Source: JBDTZF01 sp040005265
GTDB taxonomy: Bacteria; Verrucomicrobiota; Verrucomicrobiia; Chthoniobacterales; UBA10450
NCBI GenBank assembly: GCA_040005265.1
Contig: JBDTZF010000117.1
Location: forward strand, 1-8,116
Reading direction: 5' to 3'
Length of the DNA: 8,116 nucleotides
Position 1 is the stretch's first letter; every line of letters begins with the position of its first letter. The translations under genes and the position numbers were made by a program. Below, in pieces: positions 1 to 5,635 of this stretch. Below the pieces are notes generated by a model. It was given only the letters and a program-made list of their open reading frames with translations, ran no database searches and had not been told where the DNA came from.

Positions 1-158
1 AGACGGGCGTGCTCGCAAAAATTGCCGACCGCCTGGCCAAAGCAGAGATCAACATTGAGTACGCCTATATGGCGACAAGCGCGAAGGCACCCGTGGGTTT
101 GATGGTGCTGCGGATGTCCGATGTTGAAAAAGGACAGCAGGCCCTGGGCGATCTGTAA
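1..158 (+). CDS. ACT-domain protein, 3' end only
   Basis: The last 51 codons of a gene that begins before the window; the reading frame starts at base 3 and ends with TAA at 156-158. The visible peptide begins TGVLAKIADRLAKAEINIEY and ends ...LRMSDVEKGQQALGDL. The 'GVLAKIADRLAKAEINIEY' stretch is the helix-1 signature of ACT domains (turn, helix, then a strand reading 'NIEYAYM'), and 'GLMVLRMSDVEKGQQAL' fits the following strand and second helix. ACT domains bind small ligands, usually amino acids, and regulate metabolic enzymes or act as small stand-alone sensors. The protein ends right after the domain, so this is the C-terminal ACT module. Whether an enzyme or another ACT copy precedes it cannot be seen. 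It converges on the methyltransferase gene that ends at 308. Confidence 0.75.
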   Translation, partial: TGVLAKIADRLAKAEINIEYAYMATSAKAPVGLMVLRMSDVEKGQQALGDL

Positions 159-204
159 AGTTTTGATGGATAGCGCGGGAGGTGTTTCCGCGCGATCACG
201 CTTT

Positions 205-298
205 GTCATCCTGAGTCGCGCAGACGATGAAGGACCTCGCACAAGCGGATGGCGCGCACGTGATGGCCCGCGGGGTCCCTCGCTACGCTCGGGATGAC
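205..298. repeat. Intergenic inverted repeat, 'GTCATCC' type, copy 1
   Basis: The left end reads GTCATCCTGAG and continues to AAGGACCTCGC at 230-240. The right end, read on the other strand from 298, gives GTCATCCCGAGCGTAGCGAG and then GGACCCCGC. The two ends are therefore imperfect inverted copies of one roughly 30-base arm around a core of about 30 bases. The element fills the gap between two convergent genes (stops at 158 and 308), where folded RNA could help end transcription from either side; there is no T-tract, so this is inference. A related element lies at 4596-4711. Similar 'GTCATCC...GAAGGATCTCGC' elements are, to my recollection, common between genes in soil bacteria. No coding potential is seen in the interval. 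Confidence 0.6.
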
Positions 299-307
299 GA
301 AGCTTCC

Positions 308-871
308 TTAATAGACCCAGGGAATGAGAGCCTCGGTCCGCCGCATGTAGTCGCGATATTCTTGCCCCAGCGCTTCTTGCAGGGCTGATTCCTCGATTCG
401 CACACGCCAGAGAAATGCGCCGATGATCGGCAGCGCGAGCATTAAGATCGACACCCAGTTGCCCAGGCAAAAGCCGAAACCGAGAAAAGCTATCAGCGCT
501 CCGGTGTAGGAGGGATGGCGAATGTAGCGATACGGCCCGGAATCGACCAGATGATGGTCCGGATCAATCGAGACATTCACGGTAAAGAATCGGCCGAGAT
601 ATCCCACCGAGTACCAACGCAGAATCAGTCCAGCCAGAAAAAGGATGAAGCCTGCGATGTAGAACGCGCGGGGAGAAGGCAAGGCAGCACTCGGCACCAT
701 CCAAACCATTTGTATCGCCAGGAAAATGCTGATGATGATCACGACCCACAAAATGAGCAGCGAACGCCGATCGCGAGAAAGCACCCGGGTGCGTGACCTT
801 CGCGTGATCGCGAGATAAATCTCGGACAGGCCGTAGATCGCGCCCAGCCATAATGGATCAAGCAGTCGCAT
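308..871 (-). CDS. ICMT-family membrane methyltransferase
   Basis: A 187-residue membrane protein of the isoprenylcysteine carboxyl methyltransferase / phospholipid methyltransferase superfamily. Hydrophobic segments lie at about 5-22, 38-60, 69-86 and 121-155 (the last probably a helical hairpin). The diagnostic motif is GPYRYIRHPSYTG at 112-124, followed by paired Glu160-Glu161 and a C-terminal 'EYRDYMRRTEALIPWVY'. This is the S-adenosylmethionine-binding architecture of the family. Bacterial members methylate unknown small or lipid substrates; prenylated proteins are not expected here, so the substrate is open. The ATG at 869-871 gives a family-typical N-terminus. A GGAAAA lies about 15 bases upstream, too far for a convincing ribosome site. 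The gene lies 176 bp downstream of the L,D-transpeptidase on the same strand, and a REP-like pair sits between them, so co-transcription is possible but not shown. Confidence 0.82.
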   Translation of the reverse strand: MRLLDPLWLGAIYGLSEIYLAITRRSRTRVLSRDRRSLLILWVVIIISIFLAIQMVWMVPSAALPSPRAFYIAGFILFLAGLILRWYSVGYLGRFFTVNVSIDPDHHLVDSGPYRYIRHPSYTGALIAFLGFGFCLGNWVSILMLALPIIGAFLWRVRIEESALQEALGQEYRDYMRRTEALIPWVY

Positions 872-958
872 GAGAGATTATTTTCCGAAAACGTCTTTCG
901 TCCGCAAGACTCTGCGGGTCAAGCTTAACCTCGACAAGCTGAAATAGGTAGGGCTCTT

Positions 959-1039
959 CTGTAGCGACGCCCTGTGGGTCGTTTCTGCATGCAAGGTCTT
1001 GATTCCAAAACCGGACGGGCCACAGGCCCGTGGCTACAG
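959..1039. repeat. REP-like inverted pair of GTAG-headed hairpins
   Basis: Two arms face each other. The left arm has GTAG at 961-964, two spacer bases, then an imperfect hairpin at 967-982 (ACGCCC-TGT-GGGTCGT, one bulged T). The right arm, read on the minus strand, has GTAG at 1037-1034, two spacer bases, then a perfect 7-bp hairpin with a TGT loop at 1031-1015 (ACGGGCC-TGT-GGCCCGT). The tetranucleotide, spacer length, loop and outer stem pairs (ACG/CGT) agree between arms. GTAG at the foot of a hairpin is the known signature of REP sequences mobilised by RAYT (REP-associated tyrosine) transposases, and an inverted pair matches the BIME (bacterial interspersed mosaic element) arrangement. 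No RAYT gene is in the window. The element lies between the L,D-transpeptidase and the methyltransferase, where it could stabilise or attenuate a shared transcript. Confidence 0.65.
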
Positions 1040-1047
1040 AGCGTATC

Positions 1048-1572
1048 TTACGGGCGAATTTCAACGGCGGTTCCGTCGGGTGTAACGCGATAAAGTTCTT
1101 CGATTTCTTTGTCGGTGAGTGCGATGCAACCGGCGGTCCAGTCGCTCAGTCGGTGAGCGGCGCCAATTGCGCCACGGCCATTTGGCAGCCCATGGATCTC
1201 GATGTCGCTGCCGGCAGGGACGCCGCGTTCGGCAGCGCGGGCGACATCTTCCGCCGACGGATACGAAATGTGCAGCGCGAGATGGTAATCGCTGTCCGGT
1301 TTGCGACTGTCGATCTGGTAAACGCCTTCCGGTGTTTTCATGTCGCCTTCTTCCTGCTTGGCGACGACAGGATTACGACCTAGCGCGACTCGATACGTCT
1401 TCAATTTCTTGCCATTGAGAAAGATCGACAATTGTCTCGCTGACTTTTCCACCACGATTCGATCGACCGTCGTTCCGGTTGGCAATCGGTCTCCATCGCC
1501 GCGGACGTAGAAATAAACGGCCAGCCCCAATACACCGACGGCGGCGCATATTATTATTAACTTGCGAAGCAC
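1048..1572 (-). CDS. L,D-transpeptidase (YkuD family), membrane-anchored
   Basis: A 174-residue protein if it starts at the GTG at 1570-1572. L,D-transpeptidases make 3-3 cross-links in peptidoglycan or attach proteins to it, in the periplasm. Residues about 4-23 (RKLIIICAAVGVLGLAVYFYV region) form a single membrane anchor or uncleaved signal; the cysteine in it lacks a lipobox. The catalytic domain runs from about 37 to the end. It carries 'IEIHGLPNG' with His127 and 'DWTAGCIALT' with the nucleophile Cys149, followed by 'EELYRVTPDGTAVEI', typical of the ErfK/YbiS-like branch. The frame stays open to an ATG at 1731, but that start would leave one base before the divergent glgX start and add 53 residues unlike a signal peptide. 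TTG at 1611 and GTG at 1626 are other candidates. The exact start is uncertain; the function is not. Confidence 0.83.
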   Translation of the reverse strand: MLRKLIIICAAVGVLGLAVYFYVRGDGDRLPTGTTVDRIVVEKSARQLSIFLNGKKLKTYRVALGRNPVVAKQEEGDMKTPEGVYQIDSRKPDSDYHLALHISYPSAEDVARAAERGVPAGSDIEIHGLPNGRGAIGAAHRLSDWTAGCIALTDKEIEELYRVTPDGTAVEIRP

Positions 1573-1732
1573 AGCGGGATATTTCGCGCCTGAATTGAGA
1601 ATGCAAACCAATAGATCGTGTCCCACGTCCTGCCGGGGCTGACAGGCTAATTTCCTTGAATCCTTCCGGGGCGCAGTCTTCACGTTCGAGATTGCCAATG
1701 CGCGCTTCGTAACGCATAGAACACGCTCCATT

Positions 1733-3973
1733 ATGCATCCGGTAAAAAGCTGGCTTGGCCAATCCTATCCTCTCGGCGCGACGTGGATGGGAAACGGCGT
1801 GAACTTTGCCCTGTTCTCCGAGCACGCCACCGGAGTCGATCTTTGTCTGTTCGATCGAGTCGATGCCGCGCAGGAAAACATTCGGATTCCAATTACTGAG
1901 CGCACCGATGATGTCTGGCACATCTTTCTTCCCGATGCGCGTCCCGGACAACTTTACGGATATCGCGTGGCTGGTCCCTACGATCCGGAGCGCGGGCTGC
2001 GCTTTAACAGCGCGAAACTTCTGATCGATCCGTACGCGAAGGCGATCGCGGGCAGCGTCAATTGGGGCGACGAAATGTTTGGTTACGTCATGGGTGATGA
2101 GAAATCTGATCTGGCGCAGGATTTTCGTGACAACGCCTGGGGGATGCCGAAATCGGTGGTGATCGATTCCGGGTTCGATTGGGGCGACGAACGGCGTCCC
2201 GGTACGCCTTTGCATCAATCGGTGATTTACGAGATGCATGTGAAAGGGTTCACCAAGCTTTGCCCCGATATCCCCGATCACTTGCGCGGGACTTATGCGG
2301 GCCTGGCCAGCGACACCGCGATCAAGTACTTAAAGGACCTCGGCGTCACCGCGGTGGAACTTCTTCCCGTTCATGCGCACTTTGACGACAAAGCGCTGAT
2401 CGATCGCGGCCTGAACAATTATTGGGGCTACAACACAATCGGATTTTTCGCGCCGCATGCGGAGTATGCGAGCGGCGGCCAGATGGGCGAACAGGTAACG
2501 GAGTTCAAGGGAATGGTGCGCCGACTTCATGCCGCCGGCATCGAGGTGATCCTCGACGTCGTTTACAATCACACCGCCGAAGGAAATCAGCTCGGGCCGA
2601 CCCTGTCGTTTCGCGGGATCGACAATATTTCGTATTACCGGCTGCTGGCGGACAATCCGCGATTGTATCTCGATTACACGGGCACCGGCAACACCATCGA
2701 CACCCTCCATCCGCGCACATTGCAAATGGTGATGGACAGTTTGCGTTACTGGGTCACCGAGATGCGAGTCGACGGGTTTAGGTTCGATCTCGCGCCTGCG
2801 CTCGCGCGCGACGGCACCGGCTTTAACAAATTTCACGCTTTTTTTAAAGTGATCCGGCAAGACCCAGTCTTGTCCCAGGTGAAATTAATCGCGGAGGCCT
2901 GGGACGTCGGTGACGGCGGCTATCAAGTTGGAAATTTTCCGGCGCCATGGGCGGAATGGAACGGCAAGTACCGCGACACTGTCCGGCATTATTGGCGCGG
3001 CGACGAAGGCCGCATCGGCGAGATCGCGTATCGGCTCACCGGCAGCCCGGATCTTTATGAGCACAGCGACCGGCGCCCTTACGCCAGCATCAATTTGGTC
3101 ACGGTGCACGACGGCTTCACTCTGAACGATCTAGTCAGCTTCAACGAGAAACACAACGAAGCCAACGGCGAGAACAACCAGGACGGCGATAACAACAACA
3201 ACTCTTGGAATTGCGGCGCTGAAGGACCGTCCGACGATCCGAAGATCGAGGCGTTACGGGCGCGGCAACGCCGGAATTTTCTGACGACGCTCTTTGTTTC
3301 GCAGGGCGTGCCGCTGATTTGCGGTGGCGATGAATTTGCCCGAACGCAGAACGGAAACAACAACGCCTATTGCCAGGACAATGAGATCAGCTGGTTGAGC
3401 TGGCAGCATGATGAAAAACAGAATCAGCTGCTCGAATTCACCAGACGATTGATTAAGCTCCGGCGTGAGAACCCGGTCTTCCGACGGCCGAAATTTTTCC
3501 GGGGCCGGAGAGTTCATGGTTCGGAAATTAAGGATGTAATGTGGTTCAATCCAGGCGGCGAAGAAATGAGCAACGAAGAATGGGCGTCGCCGTTTGTGCG
3601 CTGTCTGGGGATGCTGCTTAGCGGCGACACCACCGACGTTCTCGATTTTCAAGGCCAGCCAGTCCGGGACGACACATTTTTGCTGCTGATCAATGCTCAC
3701 CACGAACCGATTCCGTTCGTGTTGCCGGGCGAAGAACAGCTCGATTGGGAATTGCTGCTCGACACCATGACGGGCGAAGGGTTTTTGAAAGAACCGAAAA
3801 AATTCGCCTCGGGCGATGATGTCGATGTTGGCGCCCGGGCTACATGTCTCTTGAAACTCGTTGGCGGCGCGCAGGCCCGTGCCCGTCAGGAATCGTGGAA
3901 GAAGCGCCACATCGAAGTGCCGCGCGATGACGGAGCCTCCGTGGCGCAGAAAAAACCCCAAGAACAATTGTGA
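1733..3973 (+). CDS. glgX: Glycogen debranching enzyme GlgX (GH13)
   Basis: A 746-residue alpha-1,6-glucosidase that removes short branches from phosphorylase-trimmed glycogen in the cytoplasm. Residues about 12-100 form the N-terminal CBM48-like domain ('YPLGATWMGNGVNFALFSEHA', 'GYRVAGPYDPERGLRFN'). The catalytic barrel runs from about 160 to 560. Visible signatures are 'NNYWGYNTIGFFAP' (228-241), region I DVVYNH (275-280), region II RVDGFRFDLA (345-354, nucleophile Asp352), region III EAWD (388-391, acid/base Glu388) and region IV TVHD (457-460, Asp460). Also present are the 'NEKHNEANGENNQDGDNNNNSWNCG' loop and 'RTQNGNNNAYCQDNEISWL'. All catalytic residues are intact. The C-terminus carries a charged tail of about 35 residues after the domain (711-746), probably disordered. 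The ATG fits the family N-terminus, although no ribosome site precedes it. A TTGCCA / CATAGA pair 17 bases apart (1692-1720) is a weak promoter candidate that would give a very short leader. No other glycogen gene is nearby. Confidence 0.95.
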   Translation: MHPVKSWLGQSYPLGATWMGNGVNFALFSEHATGVDLCLFDRVDAAQENIRIPITERTDDVWHIFLPDARPGQLYGYRVAGPYDPERGLRFNSAKLLIDPYAKAIAGSVNWGDEMFGYVMGDEKSDLAQDFRDNAWGMPKSVVIDSGFDWGDERRPGTPLHQSVIYEMHVKGFTKLCPDIPDHLRGTYAGLASDTAIKYLKDLGVTAVELLPVHAHFDDKALIDRGLNNYWGYNTIGFFAPHAEYASGGQMGEQVTEFKGMVRRLHAAGIEVILDVVYNHTAEGNQLGPTLSFRGIDNISYYRLLADNPRLYLDYTGTGNTIDTLHPRTLQMVMDSLRYWVTEMRVDGFRFDLAPALARDGTGFNKFHAFFKVIRQDPVLSQVKLIAEAWDVGDGGYQVGNFPAPWAEWNGKYRDTVRHYWRGDEGRIGEIAYRLTGSPDLYEHSDRRPYASINLVTVHDGFTLNDLVSFNEKHNEANGENNQDGDNNNNSWNCGAEGPSDDPKIEALRARQRRNFLTTLFVSQGVPLICGGDEFARTQNGNNNAYCQDNEISWLSWQHDEKQNQLLEFTRRLIKLRRENPVFRRPKFFRGRRVHGSEIKDVMWFNPGGEEMSNEEWASPFVRCLGMLLSGDTTDVLDFQGQPVRDDTFLLLINAHHEPIPFVLPGEEQLDWELLLDTMTGEGFLKEPKKFASGDDVDVGARATCLLKLVGGAQARARQESWKKRHIEVPRDDGASVAQKKPQEQL

Positions 3974-4011
3974 TTTTGCCGGATCGCGGTGTTAAGGTGC
4001 GTTTGTGAATG

Positions 4012-4025
4012 AGCGCGATCGCGCT
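4012..4025. promoter_or_regulatory. Perfect 14-bp palindrome, possible operator
   Basis: AGCGCGATCGCGCT is its own reverse complement over all 14 bases. It sits 39 bases after the glgX stop and 14 bases before a TATAAT box, where a -35 element would be expected and where no TTGACA-like sequence is seen. That placement fits a regulator-binding site for the baeRF gene. A hairpin is unlikely because the two halves leave almost no loop. In GC-rich DNA a GCGATCGC core can also arise by chance or as a methylation-type motif, so the role is inference. Confidence 0.3.
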
Positions 4026-4039
4026 GCTGAAAGCGATTC

Positions 4040-4045
4040 TATAAT
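4040..4045 (+). promoter_or_regulatory. Candidate -10 box TATAAT before the baeRF gene
   Basis: An exact match to the sigma-70 -10 consensus, in an otherwise GC-rich stretch. It would start transcription near 4052 and give a leader of about 55 bases before the ATG at 4108. The bases 17 positions upstream (4017-4022, GATCGC) do not resemble TTGACA, so the promoter would depend on the -10 alone or on an activator, perhaps at the adjacent palindrome. Confidence 0.4.
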
Positions 4046-4107
4046 AGAAGGCTGCTTTCAAGCTTTATCCGAGACCGCAAATCTGATTCATCATCTTCAA
4101 TTCGCTT

Positions 4108-4575
4108 ATGATCCCAACTTCTCTTCTTATCGTGACCGATCGTGGCAGTTTAAAAGCTTACCGGGTAGATCAAACACCCACCCGCGGTCCGAGTTTGCAT
4201 CTGGTACAAGCATTCGACTTAACCGATGCCCACGGACGAATGAACGAAAAAGTGACCGACATGGCCGGCCGTTTCCGTGGGACTAACGGCGCGGGCGCGC
4301 ATCATGGTCAGGCTTCGATTGCTGAGGATACGCACCTTGAGACAGAGAGGCATCGGCGAAATGAGAAGCAGCTGGCCGATGAAATTGTGAAGCTTTTGTC
4401 GAACAACAAGACGGAAGGCTGGTCGTTCGCCGCTCCGGCCGAGATTCACGGCGCGATTGTCGATCTTCTGCCAGCGCCAGTGCGCGATCGGATCGTCGAG
4501 CACGTAAAATCGGACCTCGTGAAAACGGAGCCGGCGAAATTGATTTCGCGGTTTCGCTCGCTGCAGCCGATTTAA
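4108..4575 (+). CDS. Host-attachment / baeRF-type protein
   Basis: A 155-residue soluble protein matching the pattern of the 'host attachment protein' family, which includes baeRF (bacterial eRF1-like) domains. It opens with a strand 'TSLLIVTDRGSLKAYRVD' (4-21), the usual 'ivaD.g.a.ly.v' beginning. A charged middle with 'NEKVTDMAGRF' (46-56) and 'HLETERHRRNEKQLADEIVKLL' (76-97) corresponds to the family's HE..-FA.ela helix. It closes with 'WSFAAPAEIHGAIVDLLPAPVRDRIVEHVKSDLVKTEP' (105-142), the conserved 'l.lvApp.flg.lr..L....r..v..ei.kDLt.l.p' ending. The family name comes from plant-attachment work, but the eRF1-like fold has led to proposals of a ribosome or RNA role. No activity can be read from the sequence. 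The ATG is the only usual start, since a stop lies in frame at 4084-4086, and no Shine-Dalgarno motif precedes it. The HPF gene follows 193 bp downstream in the same direction. Confidence 0.68.
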   Translation: MIPTSLLIVTDRGSLKAYRVDQTPTRGPSLHLVQAFDLTDAHGRMNEKVTDMAGRFRGTNGAGAHHGQASIAEDTHLETERHRRNEKQLADEIVKLLSNNKTEGWSFAAPAEIHGAIVDLLPAPVRDRIVEHVKSDLVKTEPAKLISRFRSLQPI

Positions 4576-4595
4576 TCTCGGGGCGCGCACAATCT

Positions 4596-4711
4596 GTCAT
4601 CCCGAACGAAAAGGGATCTCGGACAGGATTTTGGTCTCACTATCTGGCCCAAAACGTTGGCGCTTCGATTGCGAGATCCTTCCCTCCGCTCTCGCCACGG
4701 CGAGTCTACAT
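4596..4711. repeat. Intergenic inverted repeat, 'GTCATCC' type, copy 2
   Basis: The left end is GTCATCCCGAACG followed by AAGGGATCTCG (to 4621). The right part at 4671-4690, read on the minus strand, gives GCGGAGGGAAGGATCTCGC, so the AAGG(G)ATCTCG arms are inverted. This resembles copy 1 at 205-298. Its right end differs: CTCGCCACGGCGAG at 4691-4704 is a perfect 5-6 bp hairpin, and on the minus strand it is preceded by GTAG (4709-4706), as in the REP-like pair at 959-1039. The element may thus be a composite of the two repeat types. A TTTTTT run follows at 4716-4721, 11 bases past the hairpin, too far for a canonical intrinsic terminator. The element lies between the baeRF and HPF genes. Confidence 0.55.
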
Positions 4712-4768
4712 CTGATTTTTTATTAGCGCACGATCGCCATGACGTCGTAAGCTTTAGATCCAACTAGT

Positions 4769-5101
4769 ATGGAACTGCCAATCAATATCACTTACCGCGG
4801 CTTAGAGAAATCCGACAACATTGACGATCTCGTTATCGAGTACGCAGAGCGGCTCGACAAGTTTTGCGATCACATCAACCGGTGCGACGTCGCCATCGAG
4901 CAACCGAACCATACTCATCACAAGGGCAATGAGTTTCGGGTCCGGATCGATGTGACGGTGAGACCGCGCCACGAGCTGGTGGCCGAGGAACAGCAAAAGG
5001 ACAACGGCACTCACGAGCCGCTCAGGAAAGTGATCCACGACGCCTTCAAGACCATGGAACGCCAGTTGCGCCACCTGGTGGAGAAGCAAAGGCGCGAGTA
5101 G
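4769..5101 (+). CDS. Short HPF/RaiA-family ribosome hibernation factor
   Basis: A 110-residue protein of the HPF/RaiA (S30AE) family. These proteins bind the decoding region of the 30S subunit and silence ribosomes during stress or stationary phase. The sequence opens 'MELPINITYRGLEKSDNIDDLVIEYAERLDKF' (strand, then helix 1). It continues with 'INRCDVAIEQPNHTHHKGNEFRVRIDVTVRPRHELVAEE' (36-74, beta hairpins with the 'HHKG..f.vrid.tv' pattern) and ends with helix 2 'PLRKVIHDAFKTMERQLRHLVEKQ' (84-107). It stops after this domain, so it is the short form without the dimerisation tail of long HPF. It resembles the roughly 110-residue subgroup often annotated simply as 'ribosome-associated protein'. 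The ATG is at 4769-4771 with no Shine-Dalgarno motif. The upstream gap (4576-4768) is mostly repeat. Whether it is read with the baeRF gene is unknown. Confidence 0.82.
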   Translation: MELPINITYRGLEKSDNIDDLVIEYAERLDKFCDHINRCDVAIEQPNHTHHKGNEFRVRIDVTVRPRHELVAEEQQKDNGTHEPLRKVIHDAFKTMERQLRHLVEKQRRE

Positions 5102-5172
5102 GGTCTGGCATCGCGCGTGCGGGCGATTCAGGTGAACCGCCCCTACCTGAGAAAAGTGTCATTCATGAAGTG

Positions 5173-5562
5173 TTAGATGGTTGGCGGCAACTCGTCCAGC
5201 AGCGTTCCCCATCCATCGTACAGCGCGCCGTGCTCGGCCGCGAGCCGAACGAAGTGCTCAACGCGACTTGGATCCACAAAATCTGAAACGCTGGACATAA
5301 TCGAGCCTTGCACAGTCCAGGGATGCTGATCCTCGTCACTTGACTGCAAGATAGAAATCTCATGCAATCCCCGTGACTGCAACAAACGGGAAAGGCTGAT
5401 TGCGTCATCTTCGGTACGCGTGTGAAAGAAGCAATCAATCGAGCGCTCACGCTGAGCATCGCCACCACGACTGTTAATGTTCTCAATAAGCGCGGCGTTA
5501 CGCTGAGTGTGAGCAACGACGTCCTGTTGAATTGCGCTTTCGTCTACCCCGGGCGAATCCAT
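5173..5562 (-). CDS. RraB-like protein (ribonuclease E regulator family)
   Basis: A 129-residue acidic soluble protein. Residues about 39-121 match the RraB pattern: a strand 'RSIDCFFHTRTEDDAISLSRLLQSRG' (the 'vdfff.f.te..A..la..L...G' unit), then 'PWTVQGSIMSSVSDFVDPSRVEHFVRLAAEHGALYDGWGT', with the hallmark YDGWG at 115-119. In gammaproteobacteria RraB binds RNase E and limits mRNA decay; in other phyla the role is unproven, and some family members may be unrelated regulators or immunity-type proteins. The first 38 residues are polar and helical in character and lie outside the core. The gene starts 71 bp after the ftsH stop on the same strand, so it may share the ftsH transcript. It converges on the HPF gene with a 71-bp gap. 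No Shine-Dalgarno motif precedes the ATG (5562-5560). Confidence 0.68.
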   Translation of the reverse strand: MDSPGVDESAIQQDVVAHTQRNAALIENINSRGGDAQRERSIDCFFHTRTEDDAISLSRLLQSRGLHEISILQSSDEDQHPWTVQGSIMSSVSDFVDPSRVEHFVRLAAEHGALYDGWGTLLDELPPTI

Positions 5563-5620
5563 CTAACGAAAAATTGGACCAAATAATTCGAGCTAACCGG
5601 TCGACATGGCAGCAATCGCC

Positions 5621-5635
5621 AGTCCGCCTCGGACT
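5621..5635 (-). other. Perfect hairpin overlapping the ftsH stop codon
   Basis: Read on the minus strand, AGTCCG-AGG-CGGACT forms a 6-bp GC-rich stem with a 3-base loop, and its first two bases belong to the ftsH TAG stop. No T-run follows in the ftsH direction; the next bases are GGCGATTGC. It is therefore not a standard intrinsic terminator. It could protect the 3' end of ftsH mRNA or tune read-through into the RraB-like gene. Chance occurrence is possible at this length. Confidence 0.35.

Noticed and set aside
1373..2281. A 302-codon open frame on the minus strand, antisense to glgX
   Set aside because: It lies mostly inside glgX, its product shows no recognisable family, and it overlaps the L,D-transpeptidase and the divergent gap. 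It is explained by high GC and codon bias of the opposite strand.
3254..3967. A 237-codon open frame on the minus strand within the 3' third of glgX
   Set aside because: It is wholly contained in a well-conserved gene, with no family resemblance; a mirror frame of glgX.
4005..4286. A + strand GTG-initiated open frame overlapping the start of the baeRF gene
   Set aside because: It shares most of its length with the baeRF gene in another frame and its product lacks family features; it would also run through the candidate promoter.
4691..4721. Hairpin CTCGCCACGGCGAG with a downstream TTTTTT, considered as an intrinsic terminator for the baeRF gene
   Set aside because: Eleven bases separate the stem from the T-run, and the hairpin is better explained as part of the GTAG-headed repeat.
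5128..5150. TCAGGT...ACCTGA stem with an 11-base loop between HPF and RraB, considered as a terminator
   Set aside because: The stem is only 6 bp with a large loop and no T-run follows on either strand.
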